Below are positions 1 through 9,698 of a stretch of DNA of 45,556 nt, one piece after another; position 1 is the stretch's first letter, and every line of letters begins with the position of its first letter. The DNA is from an uncultured Pseudomonadota bacterium (GTDB taxonomy: Bacteria; Pseudomonadota; Gammaproteobacteria; Burkholderiales; SG8-41), in contig CAMPGR010000014.1 in assembly GCA_946885605.1 (NCBI GenBank), positions 1 to 45,556 of the forward strand, read 5' to 3'. A program made the position numbers and the translations under genes. A model generated the notes under the pieces. That model searched no databases. It was not told where the DNA came from and saw nothing but the letters and a program-made list of their open reading frames with translations.

Positions 1-376
1 ACACGAGACAGCTGTTACGGACCTTGTTCGGCACGGACGCCTCGAGCGGAATCGACCCGCCGGCAAGCCAGATCTCGTGCCGCTTCGCCGTCGCGGCGAG
101 AAATGCCTGGATCGGCCCATCGCCCGGCTTTTCGCGCACCTTCAGCTTGTCTTCGTCCGTCATGCCCATGATGGCGAAGTTCTCCGGCAGGGCGACGAGC
201 TTCGCCCCCTGTGCGGCGGCAATCGTGATCAGACGTGCCGCCTCGTCGAGATTGCCTTCGACGTTCGGCCCTGAAGCCATCTGGACGGCCGCGATGCGCG
301 TGACCTCGGAAGAGTGGCCGAGCTTTCCGACAGGCGCCCACTCCTGGCCGAATGTTGCACGCACTCTGGTACTCAC
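1..376 (-). CDS. Nitrilase-superfamily carbon-nitrogen hydrolase, N-terminal part (cut by window edge)
   Basis: Reading leftward from a GTG at 376, the frame stays open to the window edge for about 125 codons. The product contains RIAAVQMASG, then ALPENF holding the first catalytic Glu of the nitrilase Glu-Lys-Cys triad, then WLAGGSIPL, all typical of the nitrilase superfamily (Nit1/omega-amidase-like branch). The Lys and Cys lie off the window. The GTG is chosen because GGGAGG sits 5 nt upstream. It lies 28 bp after the yhdP stop on the same strand, so co-transcription is likely. In betaproteobacteria this pair is commonly followed by tldD, which would lie off the left edge. The exact substrate (deaminated glutathione or an omega-amide) cannot be told from this fragment. 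Confidence 0.9.
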   Translation of the reverse strand, partial: MSTRVRATFGQEWAPVGKLGHSSEVTRIAAVQMASGPNVEGNLDEAARLITIAAAQGAKLVALPENFAIMGMTDEDKLKVREKPGDGPIQAFLAATAKRHEIWLAGGSIPLEASVPNKVRNSCLV

Positions 377-404
377 GCTCCCTCCCACAGGTCCCTGCAC
401 CAGT

Positions 405-3400
405 TCAATTCGCCTCCGTCGCCGCAGGCGGGAGACGGTCGATTTTCGACACTTGCGGCTCGGCCCAGGTTCCGGCCACGTCGTACTCGTAAGCGAACAT
501 CTGGCTCAGCGGATCTCTCAATATCTTTTGCGCGAGGATGGTTGCCACACCGGCGACCGGGCCGCCGATCAGGGCGCCGGCGATCGAGACGCTATCGCTC
601 AAGCTCGGAACGATGCGCACATGCAGTCGCTGCGTTTCGCGGGCGAGGTCGACCTGTCCGCTCATGCCAATGCGCGCAGCCGGACCTTGGATGCGAAAGT
701 TCTCGGTCGAGGCGATGCCGTGCTCGATGCCCACTTCCCCGCCGATTTCGTCGAAAGCGAACCCTCTCGAAAATATGTCGCCGAAGTCGAGGGTGAGCCG
801 CCGGGGAAGCGCCTGCAGGCTCAATATCCCGAGCAGCTTCCCTATGCCGGGCTCGAGCTTGATGAATTGGCCCTTTGCCGCATTGAGCTTCAGATTGCCT
901 GCCAGCGCTCCATACTCGAAGTCCTGCGGGCCGCCGGGCCATGCGAGCGTGCCTTCGAGCCTGGCCGTCCCCTGGCGCACGCCCTCCGGATAACCGAGGC
1001 GCGTGAGGAGCTTGCCGATGTCGTTGACCTGCAGGTTCACTACGGCGCGCATCCGCGGCTGCGCCACCATGTCGCGCACCAGCGCTTCGGCGCTCAACAC
1101 GGCGTCCGGGTTGCTGACACGGAGCCGATCGATGCGCCAGTTGCGCTCGACCGGCGTCGCGTTCAATTCGAGCTTCCCGAGCTCCTTGTCCTTGAACTGG
1201 AACTGCTCCGCAACGATGTCGATCGCGGGCAACTCGCGCCCGCGATCCGCGGCCGCCTCGCGCCGCTCGCCGGGCTGGGCAGCGGGGATCGCAAGCTTCT
1301 TCATGCGCGCGGTGAGCTTGCCGCGATTTTGCGGCTGCCAGCTCACGGCTCCGTCGAATTCGCGGCCGGAGAGCGTCCCACGCCAACCGCCGTCCTGCGC
1401 GGTGGCGCTCAACGTCACGTTGTGGAACGTTCGGTTCATCGCGAGGAGTTCTTCCACGCTCGCGTCGATACCCGCCAGTTCGCCCTGCACCGCGACGGTG
1501 ACTGTTTCCTGCTCCGTCAGCGCGAGCCAACGGTCCAGGTCGAGTTGCTTCAGCTTGCCGCTCACCCAGATGCCTTCGCGCTCGGGTTCCGGCGCCGCGC
1601 CTCCGAAACGGATCGTGCCTTGCCGGATCGTGTCCTTCGTCTCGCCGTGGCGCCGCACCACCAGGCGCGCGCTCAGGATCTCGCCGTAGGCTGCCTCGAT
1701 GCGATCCGTCAGTCCCTGCGTCTGGCTGATGAAGCGTCGTCCAATGCGGAGCGGCCGCTCCTCGCCGGCGCTTTTCGCAAGCGGCGCGGGGAGCCCGGAT
1801 TCGATGCCGCGCAAGTCGCTCTCGATGACGAGATCCACGAGCTTCTTTCGCAGGATCAAGCTGCCGCGCCAGTCGGCCGCGCCGCTCACGTACTGCATCC
1901 AGCGCGCGTTCCCGGTGCGCTCGCGCACTTTCTCGAAATCCGTGCGGCCCTGCACGTTGATGCGTACCGCATCGCTCTGCGTCGCACTCGATACGGCAAT
2001 GGGGCCGCCGAGAAACACTGCCGTAGCACCGGGAACCCGAACCGTGGATTCGGTGAACTCGAGCCGCCCGCTCGCCTGCTCGACCGGCGGCAGGTCGAGG
2101 GATGCAATCAATCGATTGCCCGTGAACTCGTAATTTCCGGCGACCTTGCTCTTCTCGCGTTCGCGGAGCGGAATTTCGAGCTTGAGGGCGAGCTTTCCCG
2201 GTCCTTCCACCCGCATGCCCTCGGTGAAGCGGTCGATCATGTCCAGGACCGGGCTCTGTTCGATGAAGGAAAGGAATGCCTTACTCGGGCCTTCGGCTTC
2301 CCCGGCAACCTGCAGCACTTCGTAGTGCGTAACGACGTCCGGAATTTCGGCGCGCACCTTGAGGAGTCTCGCGCCGAGTATCGTGCCCTGGTGTGCGTTC
2401 ACCTCCATACGTTTGCCGCGAAAGGCGACCTCTGCGGCGATGTTTTCGATTTGCGGCCAACCGGACGCGCAGTCCAGCACACCGCCGCTCACTTTTGCGA
2501 CCACCTCGAACACGCCGCCCTTGTTGTCCGGGAACGGAAAATCGTCGAGGTCGCCTTTGAGACGCAGCGTGACATCGCTCGAGCGGCCGCTGACGAGCGC
2601 CGTGTCGAGCCATTCGCGCGTCGGCTGCCCGATCACGAGCGGGATGTAGTGCGCCACGTGGCGGGCATCGGCTCGCGTGAGGCCGCCCGTGATGTCGATC
2701 ACGCCGCGCCCATCGGGCACCACGCGGTAGTTTCCTGACAGACTGCCGGCGAAATGAGCATTGGCCAGCGCCACCTTCTCGAAATGAAAGTGGGGTGCAT
2801 CTTCCGCGTTTGACCACCCGATCTCGGCGACTACGCTATCGAAATCGAGCGGCGCCCGAAAAACGCGCGGCATGTCGAACGTCACGCTTTCACTGTTCAG
2901 CCGTACCGTCCCGGTCTTCTCGTTCGCTTCGAAAACGCCGGTGATCCCGGAAAAACCGGGGAACTTGTCAACGGCTACTGCACCGAGGCCTTCGAAGCGT
3001 CCGCGCGCCACGTACTGAACCGGCGCGCGCCAGTCGCCGTTCCAGCGCACGGCGAGGTCGAGCAGGCGCCCTTTGGGTGCGAGCGCAACCAGGTGCCCGC
3101 GAAACTCGCTGTCGAGCGGCAGCCGGTCGGCGAGCATCGCCAGCGGCTCGAGCGCAAGGAGGTTCGCGCGAAGCTCGCCCCGCGCCTCGAGGTCGTTACC
3201 GCCGCTCACCCGCAAATAGAAGTCCGTGGGCTCGATGCTCGATCCGTCGGCTGCGGAGAATGCGAGCGCCGTGGTCGAGACTTCCATACCGCCGGGCGCG
3301 TCTTTCCAGCCGATGTGACCGGACAGTGCGGCCAACTCGAGCTCGGGCAGCTCGGGCGCGAGCCGTACACGAACGCCGGCAAGATGCACGTCGGCGGCGG

Positions 3401-4235
3401 CGCCGGTGAAGCGGTGCTCGCGAAACTGCGCCCACAGCCGCAACGCGCCCGCGCCCGTGGGCGCCGGAAGCGTCGCAGGCAGCCATGGCGACCACCGGTC
3501 GAGATCCACGCTGTCCACCTGCAAGAAGAGCCGGCCGTGCCATTGCGCGGGAGAAGGGAGCGATCCGCCGAAAAGTTCGCCGCGCAGGTCCAGGGGCCCG
3601 GCAAGCTCCGATGGCGGAACCGCGCGCAGGCCAAACCGGTGACGGCTCCCGCGATTGCGTAGCAGGAAATCGACTTGCGCGAGGCGCAGCGGTGGTGCGC
3701 CCCGCAGCTCGTCGTGCCATGAAAGCGAGGCCTGGCGCACGGAGATTCTGCGCTGGCGCAGGAGCCAGTCCGCAAATCCGCCGCCTTCGCCCTTCTTCAT
3801 CTCGATCCCGGCCACAAAGAGCGCGCCGTTCGCGTCGCGCCGGATGTCGAGCATCGGCCGCTCGAGCTCCACGGAGCGAAACCGCGGCTCCCACGCCGCG
3901 ACCGAGAACCAGGAGAGCGTGCCTTCTATGCGCGGGAGCTTGAGCGCGGGGGCGCCGTTCGTGTCAAAAAGGGTGACATCCTCCAGCAGCAGTTCGGGAT
4001 TCAGCCCGTCCCAGTTGCCCGATACTCTGCCGATCGCCACGCGCTGCCCGAGCGAGTGCCCGATCGCGCGCGCGATGCTTTCACGATGCTGGTCGACGTT
4101 GGGCAGGACCCAGTAGCGCAGGCCGAGGACGACTGCGCAGAAGGACAGGCCGGCTGCAAGTATGGTCCACGTGACCAGGCGATAGAGCGTGAGCGTACTG
4201 ATGCGCAGCCATCGCTTGAGAGCCGTTATGGGCAC
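405..4235 (-). CDS. yhdP: YhdP family AsmA-like envelope protein
   Basis: This protein of about 1276 residues has one N-terminal transmembrane helix (about residues 13-37) and then a very long beta-rich periplasmic region. It ends in an AsmA-like C-terminal domain, with GPAARIGMSGQVDLA followed by a stretch similar to YhdP/TIGR02099 proteins. YhdP is known to span the periplasm and help carry phospholipids to the outer membrane. The frame is open up to an ATG at 4361, but that start would run 58 bp into the divergent glnE. The GTG at 4235 puts the membrane helix at the normal place and leaves a 68-bp divergent intergenic region. An open frame of about 900 codons on the opposite strand is a shadow of this gene. 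The nitrilase gene follows 28 bp downstream. Confidence 0.93.
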   Translation of the reverse strand: MPITALKRWLRISTLTLYRLVTWTILAAGLSFCAVVLGLRYWVLPNVDQHRESIARAIGHSLGQRVAIGRVSGNWDGLNPELLLEDVTLFDTNGAPALKLPRIEGTLSWFSVAAWEPRFRSVELERPMLDIRRDANGALFVAGIEMKKGEGGGFADWLLRQRRISVRQASLSWHDELRGAPPLRLAQVDFLLRNRGSRHRFGLRAVPPSELAGPLDLRGELFGGSLPSPAQWHGRLFLQVDSVDLDRWSPWLPATLPAPTGAGALRLWAQFREHRFTGAAADVHLAGVRVRLAPELPELELAALSGHIGWKDAPGGMEVSTTALAFSAADGSSIEPTDFYLRVSGGNDLEARGELRANLLALEPLAMLADRLPLDSEFRGHLVALAPKGRLLDLAVRWNGDWRAPVQYVARGRFEGLGAVAVDKFPGFSGITGVFEANEKTGTVRLNSESVTFDMPRVFRAPLDFDSVVAEIGWSNAEDAPHFHFEKVALANAHFAGSLSGNYRVVPDGRGVIDITGGLTRADARHVAHYIPLVIGQPTREWLDTALVSGRSSDVTLRLKGDLDDFPFPDNKGGVFEVVAKVSGGVLDCASGWPQIENIAAEVAFRGKRMEVNAHQGTILGARLLKVRAEIPDVVTHYEVLQVAGEAEGPSKAFLSFIEQSPVLDMIDRFTEGMRVEGPGKLALKLEIPLREREKSKVAGNYEFTGNRLIASLDLPPVEQASGRLEFTESTVRVPGATAVFLGGPIAVSSATQSDAVRINVQGRTDFEKVRERTGNARWMQYVSGAADWRGSLILRKKLVDLVIESDLRGIESGLPAPLAKSAGEERPLRIGRRFISQTQGLTDRIEAAYGEILSARLVVRRHGETKDTIRQGTIRFGGAAPEPEREGIWVSGKLKQLDLDRWLALTEQETVTVAVQGELAGIDASVEELLAMNRTFHNVTLSATAQDGGWRGTLSGREFDGAVSWQPQNRGKLTARMKKLAIPAAQPGERREAAADRGRELPAIDIVAEQFQFKDKELGKLELNATPVERNWRIDRLRVSNPDAVLSAEALVRDMVAQPRMRAVVNLQVNDIGKLLTRLGYPEGVRQGTARLEGTLAWPGGPQDFEYGALAGNLKLNAAKGQFIKLEPGIGKLLGILSLQALPRRLTLDFGDIFSRGFAFDEIGGEVGIEHGIASTENFRIQGPAARIGMSGQVDLARETQRLHVRIVPSLSDSVSIAGALIGGPVAGVATILAQKILRDPLSQMFAYEYDVAGTWAEPQVSKIDRLPPAATEAN

Positions 4236-4303
4236 GTTTTGCCTGGTCTTCGAAAAAATGCGATATTCAAACAAAGATTTATGGATTTTACGCCAAGAAC
4301 CGC

Positions 4304-6997
4304 ATGGAATTGAATAACGCGCCCGCGAGCACGCGCGCCGACAGCGCGCTCGAGATGGCACGTGCGTTCAGCGGTCTCGCGCGACGCGTGCTCGATGCGG
4401 AGCCGCAGCTTGCGCACGACGACTTCGAACGGCCCTACGCGCCCGCCGAAATGCGCGCATTCCTCGAAAGCGCAGCGGTGGAGAATGAACCGACGCTGCG
4501 CCGCGCGCTGCGCAGCCTGCGCCAGCGCGTGATACTGCGCCTCATCGCCCGCGACCTTGCCGGACGAGCGGACCTTGCCGAAGTCGTTGCGACCACAACC
4601 GCGCTTGCGGAGATCTCGATCGCCTTTGCGCACGAGCGACTCGATCAGGCGCTCGCGGCCGAGCACGGACGGCCGCGCGGCGGCGAGCGCGGAAAAGCGC
4701 AGCAGCTTCACGTCGTGGGCATGGGGAAGCTCGGCGGCGGCGAGCTCAATGTGTCGTCCGACATCGATCTCGTTTTCGCCTATCCCGAAGACGGTGAAAC
4801 GGACGGTGCCCGAGCGCTCAGCAACCACGAATACTTCACGCGTCTCGGCAGGCGTCTCATCGGCGCGCTGAGCGAAGTAACCGAAGACGGTTATGTCTTT
4901 CGCGTCGACATGCGGCTGCGGCCGTACGGCGAGAGCGGCCCGCTCGTCGTGAGCTTCGAGATGCTGGAAAACTACCTCGTCACCCAGGGGCGCGAGTGGG
5001 AGCGCTATGCATGGATCAAGGCGCGGCCCTTGACGGGCGAGCGCGGCGACGAGCTGCGGGAGCTCGTGCGCCCATTCGTTTTCCGCCGCCATCTCGATTA
5101 CAGCGCGTTCGCCTCAATGCGCGAGCTGCACGGCCAGATCCGCAGCGAAGTGGCGCGCCGGGACCTCTTCGACAACATCAAGCTGGGCCCCGGCGGCATA
5201 CGCGAGATCGAATTCATCGCGCAGGTGTTCCAGTTGATACGCGGTGGTCGCGAGCCGCAGCTCAGGCGCCAGCCGACGCTCGACGTGCTGGCGCTGCTTG
5301 CCGAGCGCAATCTTCTGCCCGAAGGCGCGGTGCGCGAGCTCGCTGAAGCGTACGGCTTTCTTCGCACCCTCGAGCACCGGCTCCAGTACCGCGACGATCA
5401 GCAGACGCACACGTTGCCCGAGAATCCGGAGGACCGGCTCGCCATCGCCCGAAGCATGGGGTTCCCCGACTACGGGGCGCTGCGTGCAACGCTCGACCGG
5501 CATCGCGGGCACGTCACCCGCCAGTTCGAGCAGCTTTTCGCCGCTGCGCCGCAGGACGAGCCCGCGCGTGCCGCACTCTGGCACGCCCCGGACAGCGGCC
5601 GCGTTACCGCGCAGCTCGCGGCGCTCGGCTACCGGCGCGCCGAAGCGCTGCAGCGCCGCCTCGCCGCATTGCGCGAGAGTCCCCGCTATCGCCAGATGCC
5701 GGCTGCGAGCCAGCTGAGGCTCGAGCGGCTCGTGCCGCTCGCGATCGAGGCGGCGGCAACCACGCGCGACCCCGACGCAACGCTCGAGCGGATCCTGGAA
5801 CTCTTCGATAGCGTGAGTCGCAGGGAATCGTATCTCGCGCTGCTGGAAGAGTATCCGCTCGCGCTGACCCGGCTCGCGGAGCTTGTGAGCGTGAGCGGCT
5901 GGGTGGCGCAATATCTGACCCGGCACCCGATACTGCTCGATGAGCTTCTGGACGCGCGCACGCTGTACGCCGCGCCCGACTGGCCGCAACTCAAGCGCGC
6001 GCTGCGGGCGCAGCTCGACGATGCAGGCAACGACATGGAGCGGCAGATGGACATCCTCTGCCACTTCAAGCACGCGCAGACCATGCGCTTCATCGCCCAG
6101 GACCTCGCCGGAACGCTGCCGCTCGAGAAGCTGAGCGATCACCTGTCCGACCTCGCATGCACGCTTCTGGAAGAGGTGCTGCGCCTCACGTGGCAGGGAC
6201 TGCGCACGCGCCACCGCGAAACGCCGCGTTTTGCGATCGTCGCCTACGGGAAGCTCGGCGGGAAGGAACTCGGTTACGTCTCCGATCTCGACATCGTATT
6301 TCTGTACGACGACCCTGCTCCGGAAGCGCCGGAGAACTACGCGCGGCTCGCCCAGCGCATCAACCGCTGGCTCACCAGCATCACGCCCGCGGGCGTGCTG
6401 TACGAAACGGACCTGCGTTTGCGTCCCGACGGTGCGGGCGGGCTGCTCGTGAGCCCGCTCGCGAGCTTTCGCAAGTACCAGGAAGGGCAGGCCTGGGGCT
6501 GGGAGCACCAGGCGCTCACCCGCGCGCGCTTCGCAGCCGGCGATCCCGACATCGGGCGCGAATTCGAGGCCCTGCGCGTCGCCATCCTGCGCAACCCCCG
6601 CGACCTCAGTGCGCTGCGGCACGATATCGCCGCCATGCGCGAGAAGATCCATGCCGCGCACCCCAACCGTAGCGCGCTCTTCGACGTGAAGCATGACCCC
6701 GGCGGCATCGTCGATGTCGAGTTCGTCGTGCAATACCTCGTCCTGGGCTACGCCCACGCCCACGCCGAGTTGACAGGCAACATCGGCAATCTCGCGCTGC
6801 TCAAGCTCGCCGGCCGCCTCGGCCTCATTCCGGAAGCCCAGGCGATCGCCGCGCACGATGCCTATCGCGAGTTTCGCCGCCTCCAGCATCGACTGCGGCT
6901 CGCCGGCGAAAAGTACGCGCGCGTCCCGCCCGATGAGGTGGCCGGCCACGCGCGCGCGGTGCGCACGCTCTGGCAGACGGTGTTCGGAGCAAGCTAA
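4304..6997 (+). CDS. glnE: Bifunctional glutamine synthetase adenylyltransferase/adenylyl-removing enzyme
   Basis: GlnE adds and removes AMP on glutamine synthetase in response to PII, tuning nitrogen assimilation. The 897-residue protein has both expected nucleotidyltransferase domains. The N-terminal removing domain has GMGKLGGGELNVSSDIDL with Asp153 and Asp155. The C-terminal adenylating domain has AYGKLGGKELGYVSDLDI with Asp661 and Asp663. Regulatory helical regions lie between and after them. It is slightly shorter than the E. coli enzyme (946 residues), mainly at the N terminus. The start ATG has only a weak ribosome binding site. It is divergent from yhdP and followed 40 bp later by ilvE, an order often seen in betaproteobacteria. 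Confidence 0.97.
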   Translation: MELNNAPASTRADSALEMARAFSGLARRVLDAEPQLAHDDFERPYAPAEMRAFLESAAVENEPTLRRALRSLRQRVILRLIARDLAGRADLAEVVATTTALAEISIAFAHERLDQALAAEHGRPRGGERGKAQQLHVVGMGKLGGGELNVSSDIDLVFAYPEDGETDGARALSNHEYFTRLGRRLIGALSEVTEDGYVFRVDMRLRPYGESGPLVVSFEMLENYLVTQGREWERYAWIKARPLTGERGDELRELVRPFVFRRHLDYSAFASMRELHGQIRSEVARRDLFDNIKLGPGGIREIEFIAQVFQLIRGGREPQLRRQPTLDVLALLAERNLLPEGAVRELAEAYGFLRTLEHRLQYRDDQQTHTLPENPEDRLAIARSMGFPDYGALRATLDRHRGHVTRQFEQLFAAAPQDEPARAALWHAPDSGRVTAQLAALGYRRAEALQRRLAALRESPRYRQMPAASQLRLERLVPLAIEAAATTRDPDATLERILELFDSVSRRESYLALLEEYPLALTRLAELVSVSGWVAQYLTRHPILLDELLDARTLYAAPDWPQLKRALRAQLDDAGNDMERQMDILCHFKHAQTMRFIAQDLAGTLPLEKLSDHLSDLACTLLEEVLRLTWQGLRTRHRETPRFAIVAYGKLGGKELGYVSDLDIVFLYDDPAPEAPENYARLAQRINRWLTSITPAGVLYETDLRLRPDGAGGLLVSPLASFRKYQEGQAWGWEHQALTRARFAAGDPDIGREFEALRVAILRNPRDLSALRHDIAAMREKIHAAHPNRSALFDVKHDPGGIVDVEFVVQYLVLGYAHAHAELTGNIGNLALLKLAGRLGLIPEAQAIAAHDAYREFRRLQHRLRLAGEKYARVPPDEVAGHARAVRTLWQTVFGAS

Positions 6998-7037
6998 AAA
7001 CAAGCTAAAATGCGGCTTTCCTTGGTGGAGCATGCAC

Positions 7038-7964
7038 ATGTCAATGGCCGACCGCGACGGCCACATCTGGTACGACGGCGAGCTCGTGCCGTGGCGCAAC
7101 GCCACCACGCACGTGCTCACGCACTCGCTGCACTACGGGCTGGCGGTCTTCGAGGGTCTGCGCGCGTATAGCAGTGCGCGGGGCACCGCGATCTTCCGTC
7201 TCCGGGAACACACCGAGCGCCTGCTCAGCTCCGCTCACATCTACCGGATGACGATTCCCTACAGCCGCGACACTCTCACAGAAGCGCAGAAGGAAGTCGT
7301 TCGCGCAAACCGGCTCGAGTCCTGCTACATCCGCCCGATTGCGTTCTACGGCTCGGAGAAGATGGGCGTCTCTCCGAGCGGCAACCGCGTGCACGTCGCG
7401 ATCGCGGCGTGGCCGTGGGGCGCCTATCTCGGGCCCGAGGCCATCGAAAAGGGGATACGCGTCAAGACTTCTTCGTTCGCGCGGCATCACGTGAACGTGT
7501 CGATGTGCCGCGCGAAATATTCGGGCACCTACGCGAACTCGATCCTGGCAAACCTCGAGGCGACCGAGCACGGCTACGACGAGGCGTTGCTCCTCGACGT
7601 CGACGGCTTCGTCGCGGAAGGCTCGGGCGAGAATCTCTTCATCGTGAAGAACGGTGAAATCTTCGAGCCGGAGCTCACCAGCGCGCTCATGGGCATCACC
7701 CGCCAGTCGGTCATCACGCTCGCGCGGGAAATGGGCTATTCGGTGTCCGCTCGCCGCATCACCCGCGACGATCTCTACATCGCCGACGAAGCGTTTTTCA
7801 CCGGCACCGCGGCGGAAGTGACTCCGATTCGCGAAGTCGACGGCCGGACGATCGGTGAAGGAAGGCGTGGTCCGATAACGACCCGGCTTCAGACCGCGTT
7901 CTTCGATTGCGTGACAGGCAAGGCCGAGCGGCACAGCGACTGGCTCACGCCGGTGGCCGCATAA
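7038..7964 (+). CDS. ilvE: Branched-chain amino acid aminotransferase
   Basis: This is a fold-type IV PLP aminotransferase of 308 residues, the size of E. coli IlvE (309), catalysing the last step of valine, leucine and isoleucine synthesis. The PLP lysine is Lys160 in CRAKYSGTY. Other family signatures are HYGLAVFEGLRAY near residue 40, EGSGENLFIV and FTGTAAEVTPIREVDG. Three in-frame ATGs lie at 7032, 7038 and 7044. The one at 7038 is preferred because GGAG sits 7 nt before it. The frame is open further upstream, but only over the glnE end. The doubled CAAGCTAAAA just upstream may contain a -10 hexamer (TAAAAT). Confidence 0.96.
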   Translation: MSMADRDGHIWYDGELVPWRNATTHVLTHSLHYGLAVFEGLRAYSSARGTAIFRLREHTERLLSSAHIYRMTIPYSRDTLTEAQKEVVRANRLESCYIRPIAFYGSEKMGVSPSGNRVHVAIAAWPWGAYLGPEAIEKGIRVKTSSFARHHVNVSMCRAKYSGTYANSILANLEATEHGYDEALLLDVDGFVAEGSGENLFIVKNGEIFEPELTSALMGITRQSVITLAREMGYSVSARRITRDDLYIADEAFFTGTAAEVTPIREVDGRTIGEGRRGPITTRLQTAFFDCVTGKAERHSDWLTPVAA

Positions 7965-7988
7965 TAGGCCTTCGACCGGGCAAAGCAT

Positions 7989-8189
7989 ATGGCGGAGCAA
8001 ACCGAAAACCGGGAACGGCTCATCGAAGTCACGGCGGACGATCTGCCGCTCCATTGCCCGACGCCGTCAATGATCCTGTGGAACGCGCATCCGCGCGTGT
8101 TCCTGCCGATCGATAAAACCGGAGAGGCGCTGTGCCCCTACTGCGGCACGCGATACGTGCTCAAGGACGGTGCCAAGGCCGGTCATTGA
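7989..8189 (+). CDS. CHCC-type zinc-finger domain protein
   Basis: This 66-residue protein has the spacing C-H-C-C of the zf-CHCC family (PF10276): Cys in LHCPTP, His in NAHPRVFLP, then CPYC. Related domains occur in the NDUFS6 accessory subunit of mitochondrial complex I; the bacterial role is not established. It lies 24 bp after ilvE and 12 bp before waaF, the usual place for this family in betaproteobacteria, so it is probably co-transcribed with them. The family assignment is firm; no function can be inferred beyond zinc binding. Confidence 0.9.
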   Translation: MAEQTENRERLIEVTADDLPLHCPTPSMILWNAHPRVFLPIDKTGEALCPYCGTRYVLKDGAKAGH

Positions 8190-8201
8190 CCGGTTGTCTT
8201 T

Positions 8202-9224
8202 GTGTATAACGTTCTCGTCGTCGGGCCGTCCTGGATCGGCGACACCGTGCTCGCGCAGCCGCTCTTCAGCATCCTGAAGGCAAAGCGTCCGGACGCGGCG
8301 ATCGACGTTTTCGCGCCGGAGTGGACGCTGCCGCTGCTCGCCCGCATGCCGGAAGTGCGGCAGGCGATCCGCAATCCTTTCGGCCACGGCGAACTGAAGC
8401 TGCGCGAGCGCCGTGTGCTCGGGCGCGAGCTCGCGCGCGCGGGCTACGATCAGGCGATCGTGCTCCCGAATTCGTTCAAATCCGCGCTGGTGCCGTACTT
8501 CGCAGGCATCCCCCTGCGCACCGGATACCGGGGCGAGATGCGCTGGGGGCTGCTGAACGACGCGCGCCCTCTCGACGAGCGCGTTTTGCCGCTCATGGTG
8601 CAGCGCTATGCGGCGCTCGCGGGGACGCGCGGGGAGCCGCTCGTTGCGCCGCCCGAAGTACGGCTGCGCGTCGATGAGCGCGCCCGCCGCGCCACGCTCG
8701 CAAAGCTCGGGCTCGCCCCGCGCGCGCCGGTTGCCGCGTTGTGTCCGGGCGCCGAGTACGGCCCGGCGAAGCGCTGGCCCCTACACCATCATGCGGAACT
8801 TGCGAAGCGACTCGCGGCGCGGGGACTCGAAGTCTGGCTGGTGGGCTCGAAGCGCGATCGCGGCCTCGGCGAGGAGATCGCGCTCTTGAGCGACGGCGCG
8901 AGCCGCAACCTGTGTGGCAGCACGTCGCTCGGGGAAGCGATCGATCTCCTCGCCTCCACCGCGCTCGTGGTGAGCAACGACTCAGGCCTTATGCATGTCG
9001 CGGCCGCGCTCGGAAAGCCGCTCATCGCGCTCTACGGATCGAGCAGCCCCGGGTTCACTCCGCCGCGCTCGGCCGCCGCAGCCGTGATCTATCTCGGGCT
9101 TCCGTGCAGTCCGTGCTTCAAGCGCGAATGCCCGCTGGGACATTTCAACTGCATGATGCAGCTCACGCCCGACCGGGTATGCAGCGCCATCGACTTTGAT
9201 AAAATCGCACCAGACGCGCTTTGA
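8202..9224 (+). CDS. waaF: ADP-heptose:LPS heptosyltransferase II
   Basis: This GT9-family glycosyltransferase of 340 residues adds the second heptose to the LPS inner core at the cytoplasmic face of the inner membrane. It starts at a GTG with VYNVLVVGPSWIGDTVLAQ (the family N-terminal motif). It carries the C-terminal nucleotide-sugar signature VVSNDSGLMHVAAALG and then PLIALYGSSSPGFTPP, as WaaF does. The C-terminal cysteine-rich patch PCSPCFKRECPLG is also typical of WaaF. Length is normal. The gene sits 12 bp after the zinc-finger gene. Its final codons contain TTTGATAAAAT, which could serve as a -10 region for the next gene. Confidence 0.95.
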   Translation: MYNVLVVGPSWIGDTVLAQPLFSILKAKRPDAAIDVFAPEWTLPLLARMPEVRQAIRNPFGHGELKLRERRVLGRELARAGYDQAIVLPNSFKSALVPYFAGIPLRTGYRGEMRWGLLNDARPLDERVLPLMVQRYAALAGTRGEPLVAPPEVRLRVDERARRATLAKLGLAPRAPVAALCPGAEYGPAKRWPLHHHAELAKRLAARGLEVWLVGSKRDRGLGEEIALLSDGASRNLCGSTSLGEAIDLLASTALVVSNDSGLMHVAAALGKPLIALYGSSSPGFTPPRSAAAAVIYLGLPCSPCFKRECPLGHFNCMMQLTPDRVCSAIDFDKIAPDAL

Positions 9225-9244
9225 GACCGCCGCACTCCGATCCC

Positions 9245-9685
9245 GTGAAGAAGACCCTGTTTGCCACGCCCCAGGATGCAGAAGCTGCGTTTTACGACGC
9301 CTTCACGAAAGGCGACCTCGACGCGATGATGGAGGTGTGGGCCGACGACGATGACATCTACTGCGTGCATCCGGGCGGCGCCCGCATGAGCGGCGTCGCC
9401 CAGGTTCGCGAGTCGTGGCGGAAGATCTTCGCCTCCGGGCAGTCGCTGCGCTTCCAGCTGCGCGGGCAGCATTACGTGCATGGCATGATGCTATCCGCCC
9501 ACAGCGTGTACGAGCATATCAATGTGGCGGGCGAGACGCGCGTACGCGGGCCGATGATTGCGACCAACATCTTTATCCGGACCGAGCATGGCTGGCGCAT
9601 GGTCGCGCATCACGCCTCCCCTGTTCCCGCACCGGCCACTCCGGACCCCGAGCCGCACCGCCAGACCAAAGTCACGCTACATTAG
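9245..9685 (+). CDS. NTF2-like (SnoaL/DUF4440-type) small protein
   Basis: The product is about 146 residues with the alpha+beta cone pattern of NTF2-like proteins: FYDAFTKGDLDAMMEVWADDDDIYCVHPGG, then a helix and strands ending in IRTEHGWRMVAHHASPVP. This matches the nuclear transport factor 2/ketosteroid isomerase-like superfamily common in betaproteobacteria. The GTG at 9245 gives an MKKTLFATP-type N terminus. An alternative TTG at 9221 overlaps the waaF stop by 4 bp. A ligand or reaction cannot be deduced; some superfamily members are enzymes, others only bind ligands. It is 13 bp upstream of the ComA-like gene and probably shares its transcript. Confidence 0.85.
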   Translation: MKKTLFATPQDAEAAFYDAFTKGDLDAMMEVWADDDDIYCVHPGGARMSGVAQVRESWRKIFASGQSLRFQLRGQHYVHGMMLSAHSVYEHINVAGETRVRGPMIATNIFIRTEHGWRMVAHHASPVPAPATPDPEPHRQTKVTLH

Positions 9686-9698
9686 AAAACGGATTCTC

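Noticed and set aside
24..2738. Open frame of about 904 codons on the plus strand opposite yhdP
   Set aside because: It lies wholly antisense to yhdP and the nitrilase gene, which both show clear family motifs; its product is low-complexity, Arg/His/Ala-rich, as expected for a GC-rich shadow frame.
5114..7120. Open frame of about 668 codons on the minus strand opposite glnE and ilvE
   Set aside because: Antisense shadow in GC-rich DNA; both sense genes are certain.
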